Notes under the pieces: generated by a model
Databases searched by the model: none
What the model was told of the DNA's origin: nothing
The model's input: the letters and a program-made list of their open reading frames with translations, nothing else
Assembly: GCF_016758175.1 (NCBI RefSeq)
Contig: NZ_QYAB01000004.1
Coordinates: 277,795 to 341,794 of the forward strand
Length of the DNA: 64,000 nt
DNA from: Leucobacter zeae
GTDB lineage: Bacteria > Actinomycetota > Actinomycetes > Actinomycetales > Microbacteriaceae
Direction of reading: 5' to 3'
Made by a program: the position numbers and the translations under genes
Shown: one piece after another, positions 50,277 through 59,800 of the stretch
How positions within the stretch are numbered: position 1 is the stretch's first letter
Layout of the letters: the number at the start of each line of letters is the position of its first letter

Positions 50277-51650
50277 CTATGCGGCGGCGCCGCGCCTGCT
50301 GCGCATCACGAAGTACGCGATCACCGCTACCACCAGGCTCCCGATGCCGAAGGGCAGGGTTGCCCAGAACTCCTGGGTGAACGCCGTCGAGACAGCGACC
50401 GCGAGCATCATGATCGCCCCGACCACCGATCCGATACGGGATCCCGGCACCCGGTACTTCGCCTGCACGCCGTCGGCGGCGAGCCTGCGCCGGAAGAAGA
50501 CGTGCGTGACGAAGATCAGGAACCACGTGAACATGGCGCCGAACATCGAGATGGCGAGCATCATGGTGAAGGCCTCCCCCGGCACCAGCACGCCGATGAT
50601 CGTCGCGATGGCGATGCCCGCCGTCGACAGCAGCAGCGCGTTCAGCGGGGCGCCGTTCCTCCGCAGCCTGCCGAATGCCTCCGGCGCCTCGCCCGCACGC
50701 GAGAGCGAGAACATCATGCGCGTCGAGATGTACAGCTGGCTGTTCATCGCCGAGAGCGCCGCGATGATGACCACGAAGTTGAGGATCGAGTCGGCGTAGG
50801 GGATCCCGATCACCTGCATCACGGTCACGAAGGGGCTGCCGCCCGCGAGGATCTGCGATACCGGCGCGATCGAGACGATAAGACCGAGCGTGAGGAAGTA
50901 GAACACCACCAGGCGGAAGATGGTCCACTTGAACGCCTTCTTCACGGCGGTCTCGGGATCCTTCGCCTCACCCGCGGCGATCGCGATCATCTCGATGCTC
51001 AGGTAGCTGAAGATCGACACGATCACGGCGAACCACATGCCGGACAGCCCGTTCGGCAGGAAGCCGCCCTCCGCCGTCCAGTTCTTCAGGCCGTACTCCG
51101 TGCTGCCCGAGAAGAACACGAGCCAGGCGGCGACGATGATGAACGCGACGATCGCGAACACCTTGATCGCCGAGAACCAGTACTCGAGCGTACCGAAGCT
51201 CTTCACGTTCATCGCGTTGACCAGAATCAGCACGGCGGAGAAGAACACGACCCAGATCCACGGCGGCACGCCGGGGAACCAGAGCTGCATGTAGTCGCCG
51301 ATCGCAGTGACCTCGGTACCCACGGCGAGCACGATGCAGAGCCAGTACATGTATCGGGTGAGGAACCCCCACATCGGGCCCAGATAGTGCTCCGCATATG
51401 CGCCGAACGACCCCGAGGTCGGGTGCTGCACCGTCATCTCGGCGAGCACGCCCATGAGCATGAGCGCGATCGCGCCGCCGATGAGGTAACTCACGATGAC
51501 GGAGGGACCCGCGAAGCCGATCGCGAACTTGCTCCCGAGGAACAGGCCCGTGCCGATCGCGCCGCCGAGCGCGATCATGCCGAGCTGGCCCGCGCTCAGC
51601 GTCTTCTTCAGCCCGATCTCACGGGTCTGGATGTCTTCGAAGTTCGCCAT
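50277..51650 (-). CDS. APC-family amino acid permease of the kynurenine operon
   Basis: A 457-residue permease with twelve helices. GGAIGTGLFLGSKFAIGFAGP is the helix-1 signature, and IEMIAIAAGEAKDPE helix 6. It belongs to the AAT subgroup (AroP/AnsP-like). The ATG follows the kynU stop almost at once (1 bp). As part of kynB-kynU-permease it probably imports tryptophan or kynurenine. Specificity is inferred from context. Confidence 0.87.
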   Translation of the reverse strand: MANFEDIQTREIGLKKTLSAGQLGMIALGGAIGTGLFLGSKFAIGFAGPSVIVSYLIGGAIALMLMGVLAEMTVQHPTSGSFGAYAEHYLGPMWGFLTRYMYWLCIVLAVGTEVTAIGDYMQLWFPGVPPWIWVVFFSAVLILVNAMNVKSFGTLEYWFSAIKVFAIVAFIIVAAWLVFFSGSTEYGLKNWTAEGGFLPNGLSGMWFAVIVSIFSYLSIEMIAIAAGEAKDPETAVKKAFKWTIFRLVVFYFLTLGLIVSIAPVSQILAGGSPFVTVMQVIGIPYADSILNFVVIIAALSAMNSQLYISTRMMFSLSRAGEAPEAFGRLRRNGAPLNALLLSTAGIAIATIIGVLVPGEAFTMMLAISMFGAMFTWFLIFVTHVFFRRRLAADGVQAKYRVPGSRIGSVVGAIMMLAVAVSTAFTQEFWATLPFGIGSLVVAVIAYFVMRSRRGAAA

Positions 51651-51651
51651 T

Positions 51652-52917
51652 TCATGTCACCGCCCCGCGGGACTGGAACTCGGGTGCCCGCCACAGCTCC
51701 TCGTCGAGCACGCGGCGCAGCGTCTCCACCGCGTCCCAGACATCCGCGTAGCCGAGGTAGAGCGGCGTGATGCCGAAGCGCAGCACCTCGGGCTCGCGGT
51801 AGTCTCCGACGATGCCGTTCGCGATGAGCGCCTGCATCACCGCGTAGCCTTCGGGATGCCGCAGCGAGACGTGGCTGCCGCGCTCGGCGTGCTCCCGGGG
51901 CGTGATGAGCGTGAGGGGGTGGTGCGGGATCCGCTCCTCGACCAGGTCGATGAACAGCGAGGTGAGTTCGAGCGACTTGGCGCGCAGTGCTTCCTCGTCG
52001 ACCTCGAGTGCGAGGTCGATGCCGACCTCCATCGTGGCGAGCGAGATCATGGGCTGCGTCCCGGTGAGGTAGCGGCGGATGCCCTGGCTCGGCTCGTATC
52101 CGACGGCCATCTCGAAGGGCCTGTCGTGCCCCCACCAGCCTGAGAGCGGCTGCCAGGCGCGGTTCACGTGCCGGTCGGCCACCCACACGAATGCGGGCGA
52201 TCCCGGGCCGCCGTTGAGGTACTTGTACGTGCACCCGACGGCGAAGTCGGCATTCGCCGCATCGAGCCCGATGGGAACGGCGCCCACGGAGTGGCAGAGA
52301 TCCCAGATGGCGAGCGCTCCGGATGCCTGGATCCGCGCGGTCTCGGCGGCCAGGTCCCAGAGCCGCCCGGTGCGGTAGTTCACCTGGGTCAGCAGCACGA
52401 CGGCGACGTCGGTTCCCAGTGCCTCCTCGAGCGGATGCTCGTCGTCGATGAGACGCAGTTCGTACCCCTTGTCGAGCGTGCGGATCATCCCCTCGATCAT
52501 GTACAGGTCGGTCGGGAAGTTCTCGCGCTCGGAGATGATGACGCGCCGCTCGGGATGATCCTGGCGCTGGATGTCGAGCGCGGCGCCGAGGGCCTTGAAC
52601 ACGTTGAGCGAGGTCGTGTCGGTCGCGACGCAGGCTCCCGCGGTGCCGCCGACGAGGTCGGCGATCTTGGCGCCGATGCGCACCGGCAGGTCGAACCAGT
52701 GGTGCGTGTTCCAGCTGCCGATGAGGTCGGTGCCCCACTCCTGGTGGATCACCTGGCTCGCGCGCGCCGGAGCGGCTTTCGGCAGCACGCCGAGCGAGTT
52801 GCCGTCGAGGTAGACGATCCCCTCGGGCAGGTCGAAGCGGTCGCGGAAGTGGGCGAGCGCGTCGCGTGCGTCGGCGGCGACGCACTCCTCTCGGGTCGAC
52901 AGTCGAGCTCGATTCAT
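51652..52917 (-). CDS. kynU: Kynureninase
   Basis: A 421-residue PLP enzyme. YLDGNSLGVLPKAAP near the start, SERENFPTDLYMIEG, WDLCHSVGAVPIGL and CTYKYLNGGPGSPAFVWV with the PLP lysine are kynureninase motifs. It splits kynurenine to anthranilate and alanine. Start at ATG 52917, preceded by GGAGG. Middle gene of the operon; length is typical (about 415). Confidence 0.95.
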   Translation of the reverse strand: MNRARLSTREECVAADARDALAHFRDRFDLPEGIVYLDGNSLGVLPKAAPARASQVIHQEWGTDLIGSWNTHHWFDLPVRIGAKIADLVGGTAGACVATDTTSLNVFKALGAALDIQRQDHPERRVIISERENFPTDLYMIEGMIRTLDKGYELRLIDDEHPLEEALGTDVAVVLLTQVNYRTGRLWDLAAETARIQASGALAIWDLCHSVGAVPIGLDAANADFAVGCTYKYLNGGPGSPAFVWVADRHVNRAWQPLSGWWGHDRPFEMAVGYEPSQGIRRYLTGTQPMISLATMEVGIDLALEVDEEALRAKSLELTSLFIDLVEERIPHHPLTLITPREHAERGSHVSLRHPEGYAVMQALIANGIVGDYREPEVLRFGITPLYLGYADVWDAVETLRRVLDEELWRAPEFQSRGAVT

Positions 52918-52978
52918 GGGGGCCTCCAATTGCAGGGGTCGATGGATGGAATCAGAGAGGTGCTGGGGATTCGAAGGC

Positions 52979-53638
52979 TCAGCCGGCGACGCGGAGCACA
53001 GCGCGAGCCGGTGAAGCGTCTGCGCCGAGCCAGGGGATCGGAGGCGCGAAGAGCTCTCCCCACCCCTCCGGGGCCTCGGTGAGGTCCAGGCCCTCGAGCA
53101 TCACGATGCCGGCGTCGACCGCGGCTGCGTGCGCCGGGAGCTCGATGCTCCGCTCGGGATCGAACGAGTCCAGGTCGATGCCGATCAGGGCTCCGCCCTG
53201 GCTCCCGAACCAGGTCACGAGATCGGGGTCGAGGCCAGGGGTATCCGAGTCCCACATACCCGCTGCCCTGCTGCGGTGCCGCAGGATCAGGCGCTCGACG
53301 CGGCCATCGCCTGCGAGCCCTCGGAGCCGTTCGCGCACGGACTGCGCCGGAGCCGGACGATGCGGGTTTCCGGCGCGAGAGACCAGATCGGTCACATCGA
53401 CCACCAGGCATCGGCCGATGCAGGCGTCGAGCGGTGTGCGTTCGACCGTGTCTCCGCCCTCACGCACATGGCTCGGGGCATCGACGTGAGCACCGATATG
53501 CGCCGTCGTCGTGGTCGTCGAGACGTTCACCGAATCCCCGGAGGAGATGCTCCAGCGGTCCGCCCTGTGGAACGGCTGGTCGCCGGGCCAATGGGGCGTC
53601 GACGGGCCGATCGGCGGGCTGAGGTCGATGAGACGCAC
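52979..53638 (-). CDS. kynB: Kynurenine formamidase
   Basis: A 219-residue cyclase-like amidohydrolase. LSPPIGPSTPHWPGD and AHIGAHVDAPSHV give the HxGTHxDxPxH-type metal site; LIGIDLDSFDP is also family-typical. It hydrolyses N-formylkynurenine to kynurenine. Start placed at the GTG 53638 because AAGGGA lies 6-7 bases upstream and homologues start with RLIDLS; an ATG at 53677 extends it by 13 residues. It heads the operon, with no tryptophan dioxygenase gene in the window. Confidence 0.9.
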   Translation of the reverse strand: MRLIDLSPPIGPSTPHWPGDQPFHRADRWSISSGDSVNVSTTTTTAHIGAHVDAPSHVREGGDTVERTPLDACIGRCLVVDVTDLVSRAGNPHRPAPAQSVRERLRGLAGDGRVERLILRHRSRAAGMWDSDTPGLDPDLVTWFGSQGGALIGIDLDSFDPERSIELPAHAAAVDAGIVMLEGLDLTEAPEGWGELFAPPIPWLGADASPARAVLRVAG

Positions 53639-53765
53639 CACGATTCCCTTCTCTGCGAATGAGTGCTGTGGGTTCATGCTCGCAACGATTCGAGCGTTTG
53701 GGTGAGATCATGGAACTGATTCATGAAGACACGCAGAACCCGAATACGTTCCAGATTCTGAGGAA

Positions 53766-54257
53766 ATGGGGTCCAGGGAGATGAATGCGATTCAGCTCAC
53801 CGACATCGATCGTCGTATCGTCACCGCACTTGCGGAGCGCGGACAGCTTCCTTACAAGGAATTGGCCGATCAGGTGGGCATTCCTGTGTCCACGTGCCAC
53901 GGCCGGGTGCGTGCGCTCGAAGAACGCGGAGTGATCCGGGGATATCGCGTGGACATCGACCCGGACGCCCTCGGACTGAGCGTGTCGGCACTCATCCTGG
54001 TGCGAGTGCAGGGACATCAACGAGATCGGGTTCCGGACATCGCGGGCGAACTCCGTCGGATACCCGGTGTACAGCAGGTCTTCCTCATCGGAGGAGAACG
54101 GGACATGGTCGTCCACGTGGCGTGCGAGAACGTGCCGGCGCTGAGAAATCTGCTGGCCGAGCATTTCGGCTCGAACGCCGCGCTGGCACAGACGCAGACC
54201 CAGATCGTGTTCGATCACCTCTCCGGATTGGCCCCGGTGGGGAGCCATTCCGCCTGA
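53766..54257 (+). CDS. Lrp/AsnC-family regulator of the kynurenine operon
   Basis: A 163-residue protein. The winged helix shows LTDIDRRIVTALAERGQLPYKELADQVGIP and VSTCHGRVRALEERGVIRGY; the RAM domain spans 70-150 (VQQVFLIGGERDMVVHVAC). An in-frame ATG at 53781 may be the true start. Divergent from kynB, so it is likely the kyn operon regulator, sensing tryptophan or kynurenine. The gap has a TTCATGAA dyad (53720-53727). Its end overlaps the sortase gene by 43 bp on the opposite strand. Confidence 0.9.
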   Translation: MGSREMNAIQLTDIDRRIVTALAERGQLPYKELADQVGIPVSTCHGRVRALEERGVIRGYRVDIDPDALGLSVSALILVRVQGHQRDRVPDIAGELRRIPGVQQVFLIGGERDMVVHVACENVPALRNLLAEHFGSNAALAQTQTQIVFDHLSGLAPVGSHSA

Positions 54258-55138
54258 CGCTGCGAAGCGGGAACGCGCCCGCTCCGCCATACGTATCCGC
54301 CGACCGCGACGGTCCCACCGGCGATGATGACGATCCACCACGGGAATCCCGGCACGTCCGGGGTGCCGCCGGCCGCGTCGAGGTCCTTCTGCGGGGTCGG
54401 GGTGATCCGCTCGCCCGTCACGAGGATGCGGTGCGTGTTGATGCCGAGCGGGGTGCAGGTCACGAGCGTGATCAGATCCTTCCCGGGCACCGCGCGGATC
54501 GACTCGGTATCCTCGGGCTTCACGACCTGCGTCTCGAACACCCGATAGGTGAGCACCTCGCCGAGCACCTCCACCGTGAACGTGTCGCCCCGCTGCACCC
54601 GGTCGAGGTTCGTGAACATCGTCGCGTTGGCGAGACCGCGATGCGCGGTCAGCACACTCCGGGTGCCCATCCCGCCGACGGGGAGGGAGGTGCCCTCCAG
54701 GTGGCCGACACCGCGGCTCAGCGTGTCGTCGTTGGCGCCGTGGTACACCGGCAGGTCGACCCCGATGGCGTCGATGCGCAGGCGCGCCATCACGTCCAAC
54801 GGGGATGCACGCAGCTGTTTCTCGTACTCCAGAGTCTCGTCGGTCGAGCTGCCGTCGCCCTGGGGGACGCGCTCGTTCGAGCCGAGGACCGCGCCCGAGG
54901 TGAGGGCGTCGTTGTAGGCGTGCGCGCTCCGGATCAGCTCGGCGGCCGACGGATCGAGACCGTCTCGGACATGGCTGGAGTAGCCGTCGATGAGCTGCGA
55001 CTGGTTGTACTGGCTGAGCCAGCTCGCGACCGACGGGTAGGTGAACACGATCATGCCCGACCAGGCCAGTGCCCCGGCCAGGATCGGGAGCCAATGCGCG
55101 CGCCAACGCGTGACGCGGCGGGCCGGTGAGTGCGGCAT
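54215..55138 (-). CDS. srtC: Class C sortase (pilus polymerase)
   Basis: A 307-residue sortase with N-terminal and C-terminal helices. LTAHRGL carries the catalytic His and TLVTCTPLGINTHRILV the Cys and downstream Arg, the TLxTC signature. An N-terminal DDTLSRGVGHLEG region precedes the core. Class C enzymes join pilins through Lys of the YPKN motif. GAGGGATCAG precedes the ATG at 55138. Third gene of the pilus operon. Confidence 0.94.
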   Translation of the reverse strand: MPHSPARRVTRWRAHWLPILAGALAWSGMIVFTYPSVASWLSQYNQSQLIDGYSSHVRDGLDPSAAELIRSAHAYNDALTSGAVLGSNERVPQGDGSSTDETLEYEKQLRASPLDVMARLRIDAIGVDLPVYHGANDDTLSRGVGHLEGTSLPVGGMGTRSVLTAHRGLANATMFTNLDRVQRGDTFTVEVLGEVLTYRVFETQVVKPEDTESIRAVPGKDLITLVTCTPLGINTHRILVTGERITPTPQKDLDAAGGTPDVPGFPWWIVIIAGGTVAVGGYVWRSGRVPASQRQAEWLPTGANPER

Positions 55139-55245
55139 CTGATCCCTCGAATCGTACGGACACGAAGGTGGAGCGGAGAGCCGACGGCCCTCCGCTCCAC
55201 CTGCCCGCGAGTTCCGCACGCGCGCGGAACTCGCGGGCGACTGCG

Positions 55246-56796
55246 TCAGCCGACCTGCGTGCGCTTGCGCGCGACCAGGGCGGCGCCGACGGCGAACAGC
55301 ACGAGCGCTCCGCCGCCGATCATCAGGAGCATCTGCCCGTTCGCGCCGGTGAGGGGCAGGTCGGGCACGTTCTGCTTGGTATTGGCGACCTCGGCGTCGA
55401 ATGCGACGTACGTGTTGGTCAGGCCGGTCTTCACCGAGATGGCGCGCGGCTTCGAATCGAGGACGAACCTGGCGGGCGCCTCGGTCTCCACCAGCACGTA
55501 GCAGCGGGACTCCGCGTCCTTGCCCGGCTCGTTCACGTTGTCCGACACGAACAGGCCCGCGAAGCTCACGACACCGTCCGATCCGGAGGTCGCGGAGGCG
55601 ATCGCGTCGCCGGTGGCTTCGACGCCGCAGTCGGCGGCGTAGGGGTCGGCGGACTCGAAGACCTGGAACTTCGCACCGGCCAGCACCGCGGACTTGTCGG
55701 CCTTGGCGCCGTCGTACTTCAGGATCTGCAGGTCGCCCCAGTTGGTGATGACCTTGTTCGACGGGGTCGGCGGCAGCTCGGGGTCGGTCGGCGGCTCGGT
55801 CGGGGGCTCGGTCCGCTTCTCGTTGTTCGTCGCGAGCGACGCCTCGTTGATGATCGAGCCGGTCGGGAGACCCTCGGCCTCGAGCTTCGTGACCGTGCCC
55901 GAGAACGTCGTGACGACGTTCTTGCCGCCGGCCGTCTTGAGCTTGGCCAGGCCCGCCTGCGTGAAGTTCACCTTCAGGGTCTGGCCCTCGGTGATGACCC
56001 GGTAGTCGGTGCCCTCGACGAGATTCGCACCGTCGAGCGTGACGCCCTCGACCTTGAGGTCGCCCAGGCGGGGATCCATCGGGTCGATGATCATGTACTG
56101 CGTGAACTGGTTCTCATCGGCGATGCGCGGAACCGACGTGGTCACGGGGAAGGTGACCTTCGAGCCGATCTCCAGGTCCTTCTGCTGATCGATCGACTTC
56201 GAGATCGTCGCCGCGAGGCCGTTCTTCGGGTACGCGTGGACGTCGTAGATCCAGCCATCGGTGTTCGTGGGAGCATCCGACTGATGATCCGGGAACGGCA
56301 CGGACACCACGAAGGGGGCGGCGATGTCGGTCACGCCCGCCGGGGGGTTCGTCTCGCAGATCAGGTACGCACCGACCGAGAGGCCGCCGAGCGTCGTGAC
56401 GCCGTCGGCGTCGGTGTCGGCGAACGGCTTCGCACCGCCCAGCGTGTGCCCGGCCAGGCTCGGCGTCGCACACGCGTCCGCCGGCACCTGGAGCCCGGAC
56501 AGGGTGTCCCAGCTCGCGGGAACGGTCAGGTCGAGATCGGTGATCTCGTAGGCGGTGAAGCCGACTCCCGCGATCGGGTTGGGGAGCTTCGCGCCGTCAC
56601 CGTTCGGATCACCGACGACGCCGGTGCCCGACTGGTACTCGTGCTTGTGGAGCGTGATCGATCCCGTCGCGTCCGGGTCGATGTTCCCGAACTCGACGGC
56701 GCTTGCCGGAGCGGCCAGCGCCAGTGCGCCGATGGCGGCGGCACCGAGGGTTGCGGCGAGGCGCACGCCCCACCGCTGCGAGTGCTGTTTGGTCAC
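55246..56796 (-). CDS. LPxTG backbone pilin (SpaA-type)
   Basis: A 516-residue secreted pilin. The signal peptide ends APASA. The pilin motif is YPKNG (near 220), which gives the Lys for polymerisation. An isopeptide D1 domain and a Cna/SpaA-type C-terminal domain with E-box YVLVETEAP follow; an acidic, Pro-rich spacer (EPPTEPPTDPELPP) separates them. The end is LPLTG, hydrophobic helix and RKRTQVG. GTG start at 56796 has AAAGGA seven bases upstream. Backbone subunit linked by the srtC product. Confidence 0.93.
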   Translation of the reverse strand: MTKQHSQRWGVRLAATLGAAAIGALALAAPASAVEFGNIDPDATGSITLHKHEYQSGTGVVGDPNGDGAKLPNPIAGVGFTAYEITDLDLTVPASWDTLSGLQVPADACATPSLAGHTLGGAKPFADTDADGVTTLGGLSVGAYLICETNPPAGVTDIAAPFVVSVPFPDHQSDAPTNTDGWIYDVHAYPKNGLAATISKSIDQQKDLEIGSKVTFPVTTSVPRIADENQFTQYMIIDPMDPRLGDLKVEGVTLDGANLVEGTDYRVITEGQTLKVNFTQAGLAKLKTAGGKNVVTTFSGTVTKLEAEGLPTGSIINEASLATNNEKRTEPPTEPPTDPELPPTPSNKVITNWGDLQILKYDGAKADKSAVLAGAKFQVFESADPYAADCGVEATGDAIASATSGSDGVVSFAGLFVSDNVNEPGKDAESRCYVLVETEAPARFVLDSKPRAISVKTGLTNTYVAFDAEVANTKQNVPDLPLTGANGQMLLMIGGGALVLFAVGAALVARKRTQVG

Positions 56797-56863
56797 AATC
56801 GCATCCTTTCTGTGTTGTGCTCTGGTCAGAGAGCGGGGAAGAGAAGCGCAGAGGCTGCGCGCC

Positions 56864-59800
56864 TCACGCTGAGGGGGTGGCTGCGGAATCGCGGCGGCGG
56901 ACCTGCCACCACACCGCGGCGGCCATCGCGAGCGCCGCCAGGACGCCGCTGGCGACCAGGAGGGCGTCTGTCGAGAGCCCACCGGTGAGCGGGATCGCGG
57001 GGACTTCGGTCATCCGATTCACGAACGCCTGTTCGAAGCCGTAGTCCGGGGCGCTGCGCGTGAGCGAGAACTCGTGCGGAGTGCGATCCAGCACGTAACC
57101 CTCCGGCGCCTCATGCTCGGTCAGCGTGAACGCACCCAGCGCGAGGTCGCCGATCGAGAAGTAGCCGGCGCGCGGGTCGGTATCCAGATACGGACCCTCG
57201 GGGCATCCGTCCGCCGCCTGCGCGACGCAGTCCACCACGACCGTGTTCGCGGGTACGTCGGTGCCGGTGAGCAGCCACGTCGACCCGGCCAGGTGGTTCG
57301 CGGGGGATCCCGCGTCCACCTTCTGCCAGGTGACCGTCGTGGGAACGAGCGTCGCCTGATTGACGAACCCGCACACCACTCGATCGTTCGCCCCGATCGT
57401 GCGGATGTTCGCGCCGGAACCGAGCGTGATCGACGGTCCCGTCATCTGCACCGTGACCGGATCGCCGAAGTACGGGGTGATCACGCACTCCCCCGACCGG
57501 AACTCGTAGCCGTCCTGCGGGGTCTCCTCGATCTTCACGACGGCCGAATCGGAGGACTTCGGAATCGTCAGCGCCCAAGGATCGGGCACGAACCCGTCGA
57601 CACCGGTCGTGCGTGCTGCGGGCGCGGAGACTGCCGTTCCAGTGCTGCCGCTCACCTTCGTGGTCGTGATCTGCCAGCCGGCCCCCGGCTCGGGATTCTC
57701 GCCGTCGGCGTCGACGATGGTCTTCCTCGCGATGATCTGCGCCGCCTCGACGGTCTTGTTCGTGAAGGTGCAGGTCAGTTCCTGGCCGCCCTTGCCCGCA
57801 GGGATCGGCTTCAGCTTGGCGGAACGCTCGGTGGCGCCCGAGAGCACGCCGGAGTCGAAGACCGTGTCCTCATCGTTCCAGCGGCACTCGTACGCGGTGA
57901 TGTAGTTGCTCAGAGCGGCGACCGGAGAGCCGGCTCCCACCTCGCGAATGGTGTACTGCTGCCCGACCCGGGCGACCATCGGACCGGCCTTCGGACCCTG
58001 CACACCGAGCTCGGAGCCCGACGTGGTCGCAGACTGGACCTCCTGCTGGGTACCGCTCTTGCCATCGGCGAAGATGCCGATCGTGAACTGGTCGGAAGGA
58101 GCCTTCCGGTCCACGATGTCCTTCTGCAGCTTCATGGTCGGCGGAAGCCCGCATGAAGCGAGGTCGATGACGGTCGAGTTCTTCAGCGCCTGCGGCAGGG
58201 CATCGCCGGTTGCCGGGTCGAGGCGTTGGACGCCATCCGCCCACGACACCCAGAGGTTTCCGTTTCCGTCGAAGGTGATGCCGTTGTACGGCGACGACCC
58301 CGCGAGCGTGCTGCTGATGTTCGTCTTGCTGACGGGGGTGATCACGCCACCGGGTGCAGAAGCCGGGACCTTCTGCGCCTCGACGCGAGCAAGGACGGAG
58401 TTGTCGTTGGCGGTGTTGGGGCTCCAGACCAAGTACAGGTTGCCCGCACTGTCGAACGTGAAGTCGCCGTTGATGACGGCACCGGCGGCCACGGGTTCAG
58501 GGATCGCCACATCGAGTGCCTGCCAGTACGAGCCTCCGCTGGCACCCGGAGTGTATCCATAGACGTGCAGGATGGACTGATAGGTGCTGCCGACCCTGAC
58601 GACTTCGTAACCGCCGAAGTAGTACACATCGGTGGTCGGGTCGATTGCTCCGCCGACGAGCTGTCCCTTGATCGCGGGACCGTTCGCCGTCTTCGTGGTC
58701 GCGCCGGTCGGGGTCCACGCATGGATCTCGACCTGACTCGATCCCGTGGCGGCGCGCATCGTGTACGCGAGCGTGCCGTCCTGGTTGATGCCCAGTCCGT
58801 TGAACGGCGGCGCCGAGGTGGTGCCGGCGTAGTAGGTGAATGAGTACGCGTACGGGGTGGTCGCGGTGATCTTCCCCTGGGCGTCCGCCGTGAACTCCTG
58901 CGTGCCTGCGGTCCGTGCGGTCGTGTTCCGGATCGTGCCGTACACGGTGTTCGGGCTGCAGTCGAGCGCCCCGGAGATCACGGCGGACGTGGAGTTCACG
59001 AGCGTGCAGGTGAGCGTGTCGCCGCTGCGATCGGCCGGGATGGGCGGCAGCTTGAGCTGCGTTTTCCCGTTGCTGCCCGCCGAGAGCGAACCGCGCCTGA
59101 ATTCATCCCCGTCACTCCAGTTGCATGCGACCTGGGTCGAGTACTTCTTGAGGTCGGTCCCGCTGTTTCCGGCCGACTCGGAGATCGTGTACTCCAGCCC
59201 TGGGGAGACCGTCACGGGACCCGCGGATTCCGCCTGGATCCCGGTCAGGCTCCCCGTGGTGACCGCGCTCGCCAGCGGCGTCGTGCCGGTCCCGGTGATC
59301 TCCAGTGCGAACTGGTCCCCCGGCCCGATCCGGCCCTTCACGTCCTTCTGCAGGATCAGCTTCGGCGGAGCCTCCGCGGTGCCCTTGGGCGTGTTCGTGA
59401 TCACGCAGTTCAGTCCGCCGTACTCCGAGAAGTTCCGCAGATCAGCGGTCGCCCGGTTGGTCCTCGCGTCGAACTTCATCGGCGTACCCGCCGGGATCCA
59501 GACCTTGCCGGATGCGTTCCAGGTGCACCCGTAGGTGATGGTGTAGTCGGCCAGGTTCGTGCCAGAGGCCCCCGTCTCGGAGATCGTCCCGCTTCCCGAC
59601 GGTCCGTACGGTCTCGGTCCGGCGGTCTCGGCCTGAATACCGGTCTTGGTTCCGGTGGTCGTGGCGGTGTACTCGGTGAAGCTGCCGAGCGGACCCGAGG
59701 TGATCGTGAACTGGTCCGACGGCTTCGCGCGACCGACCACGTTCTTCGACACCACGATGGAATCGGGGTTGGAGTACGCCACCGGAGCTGCGGCGAAGCT

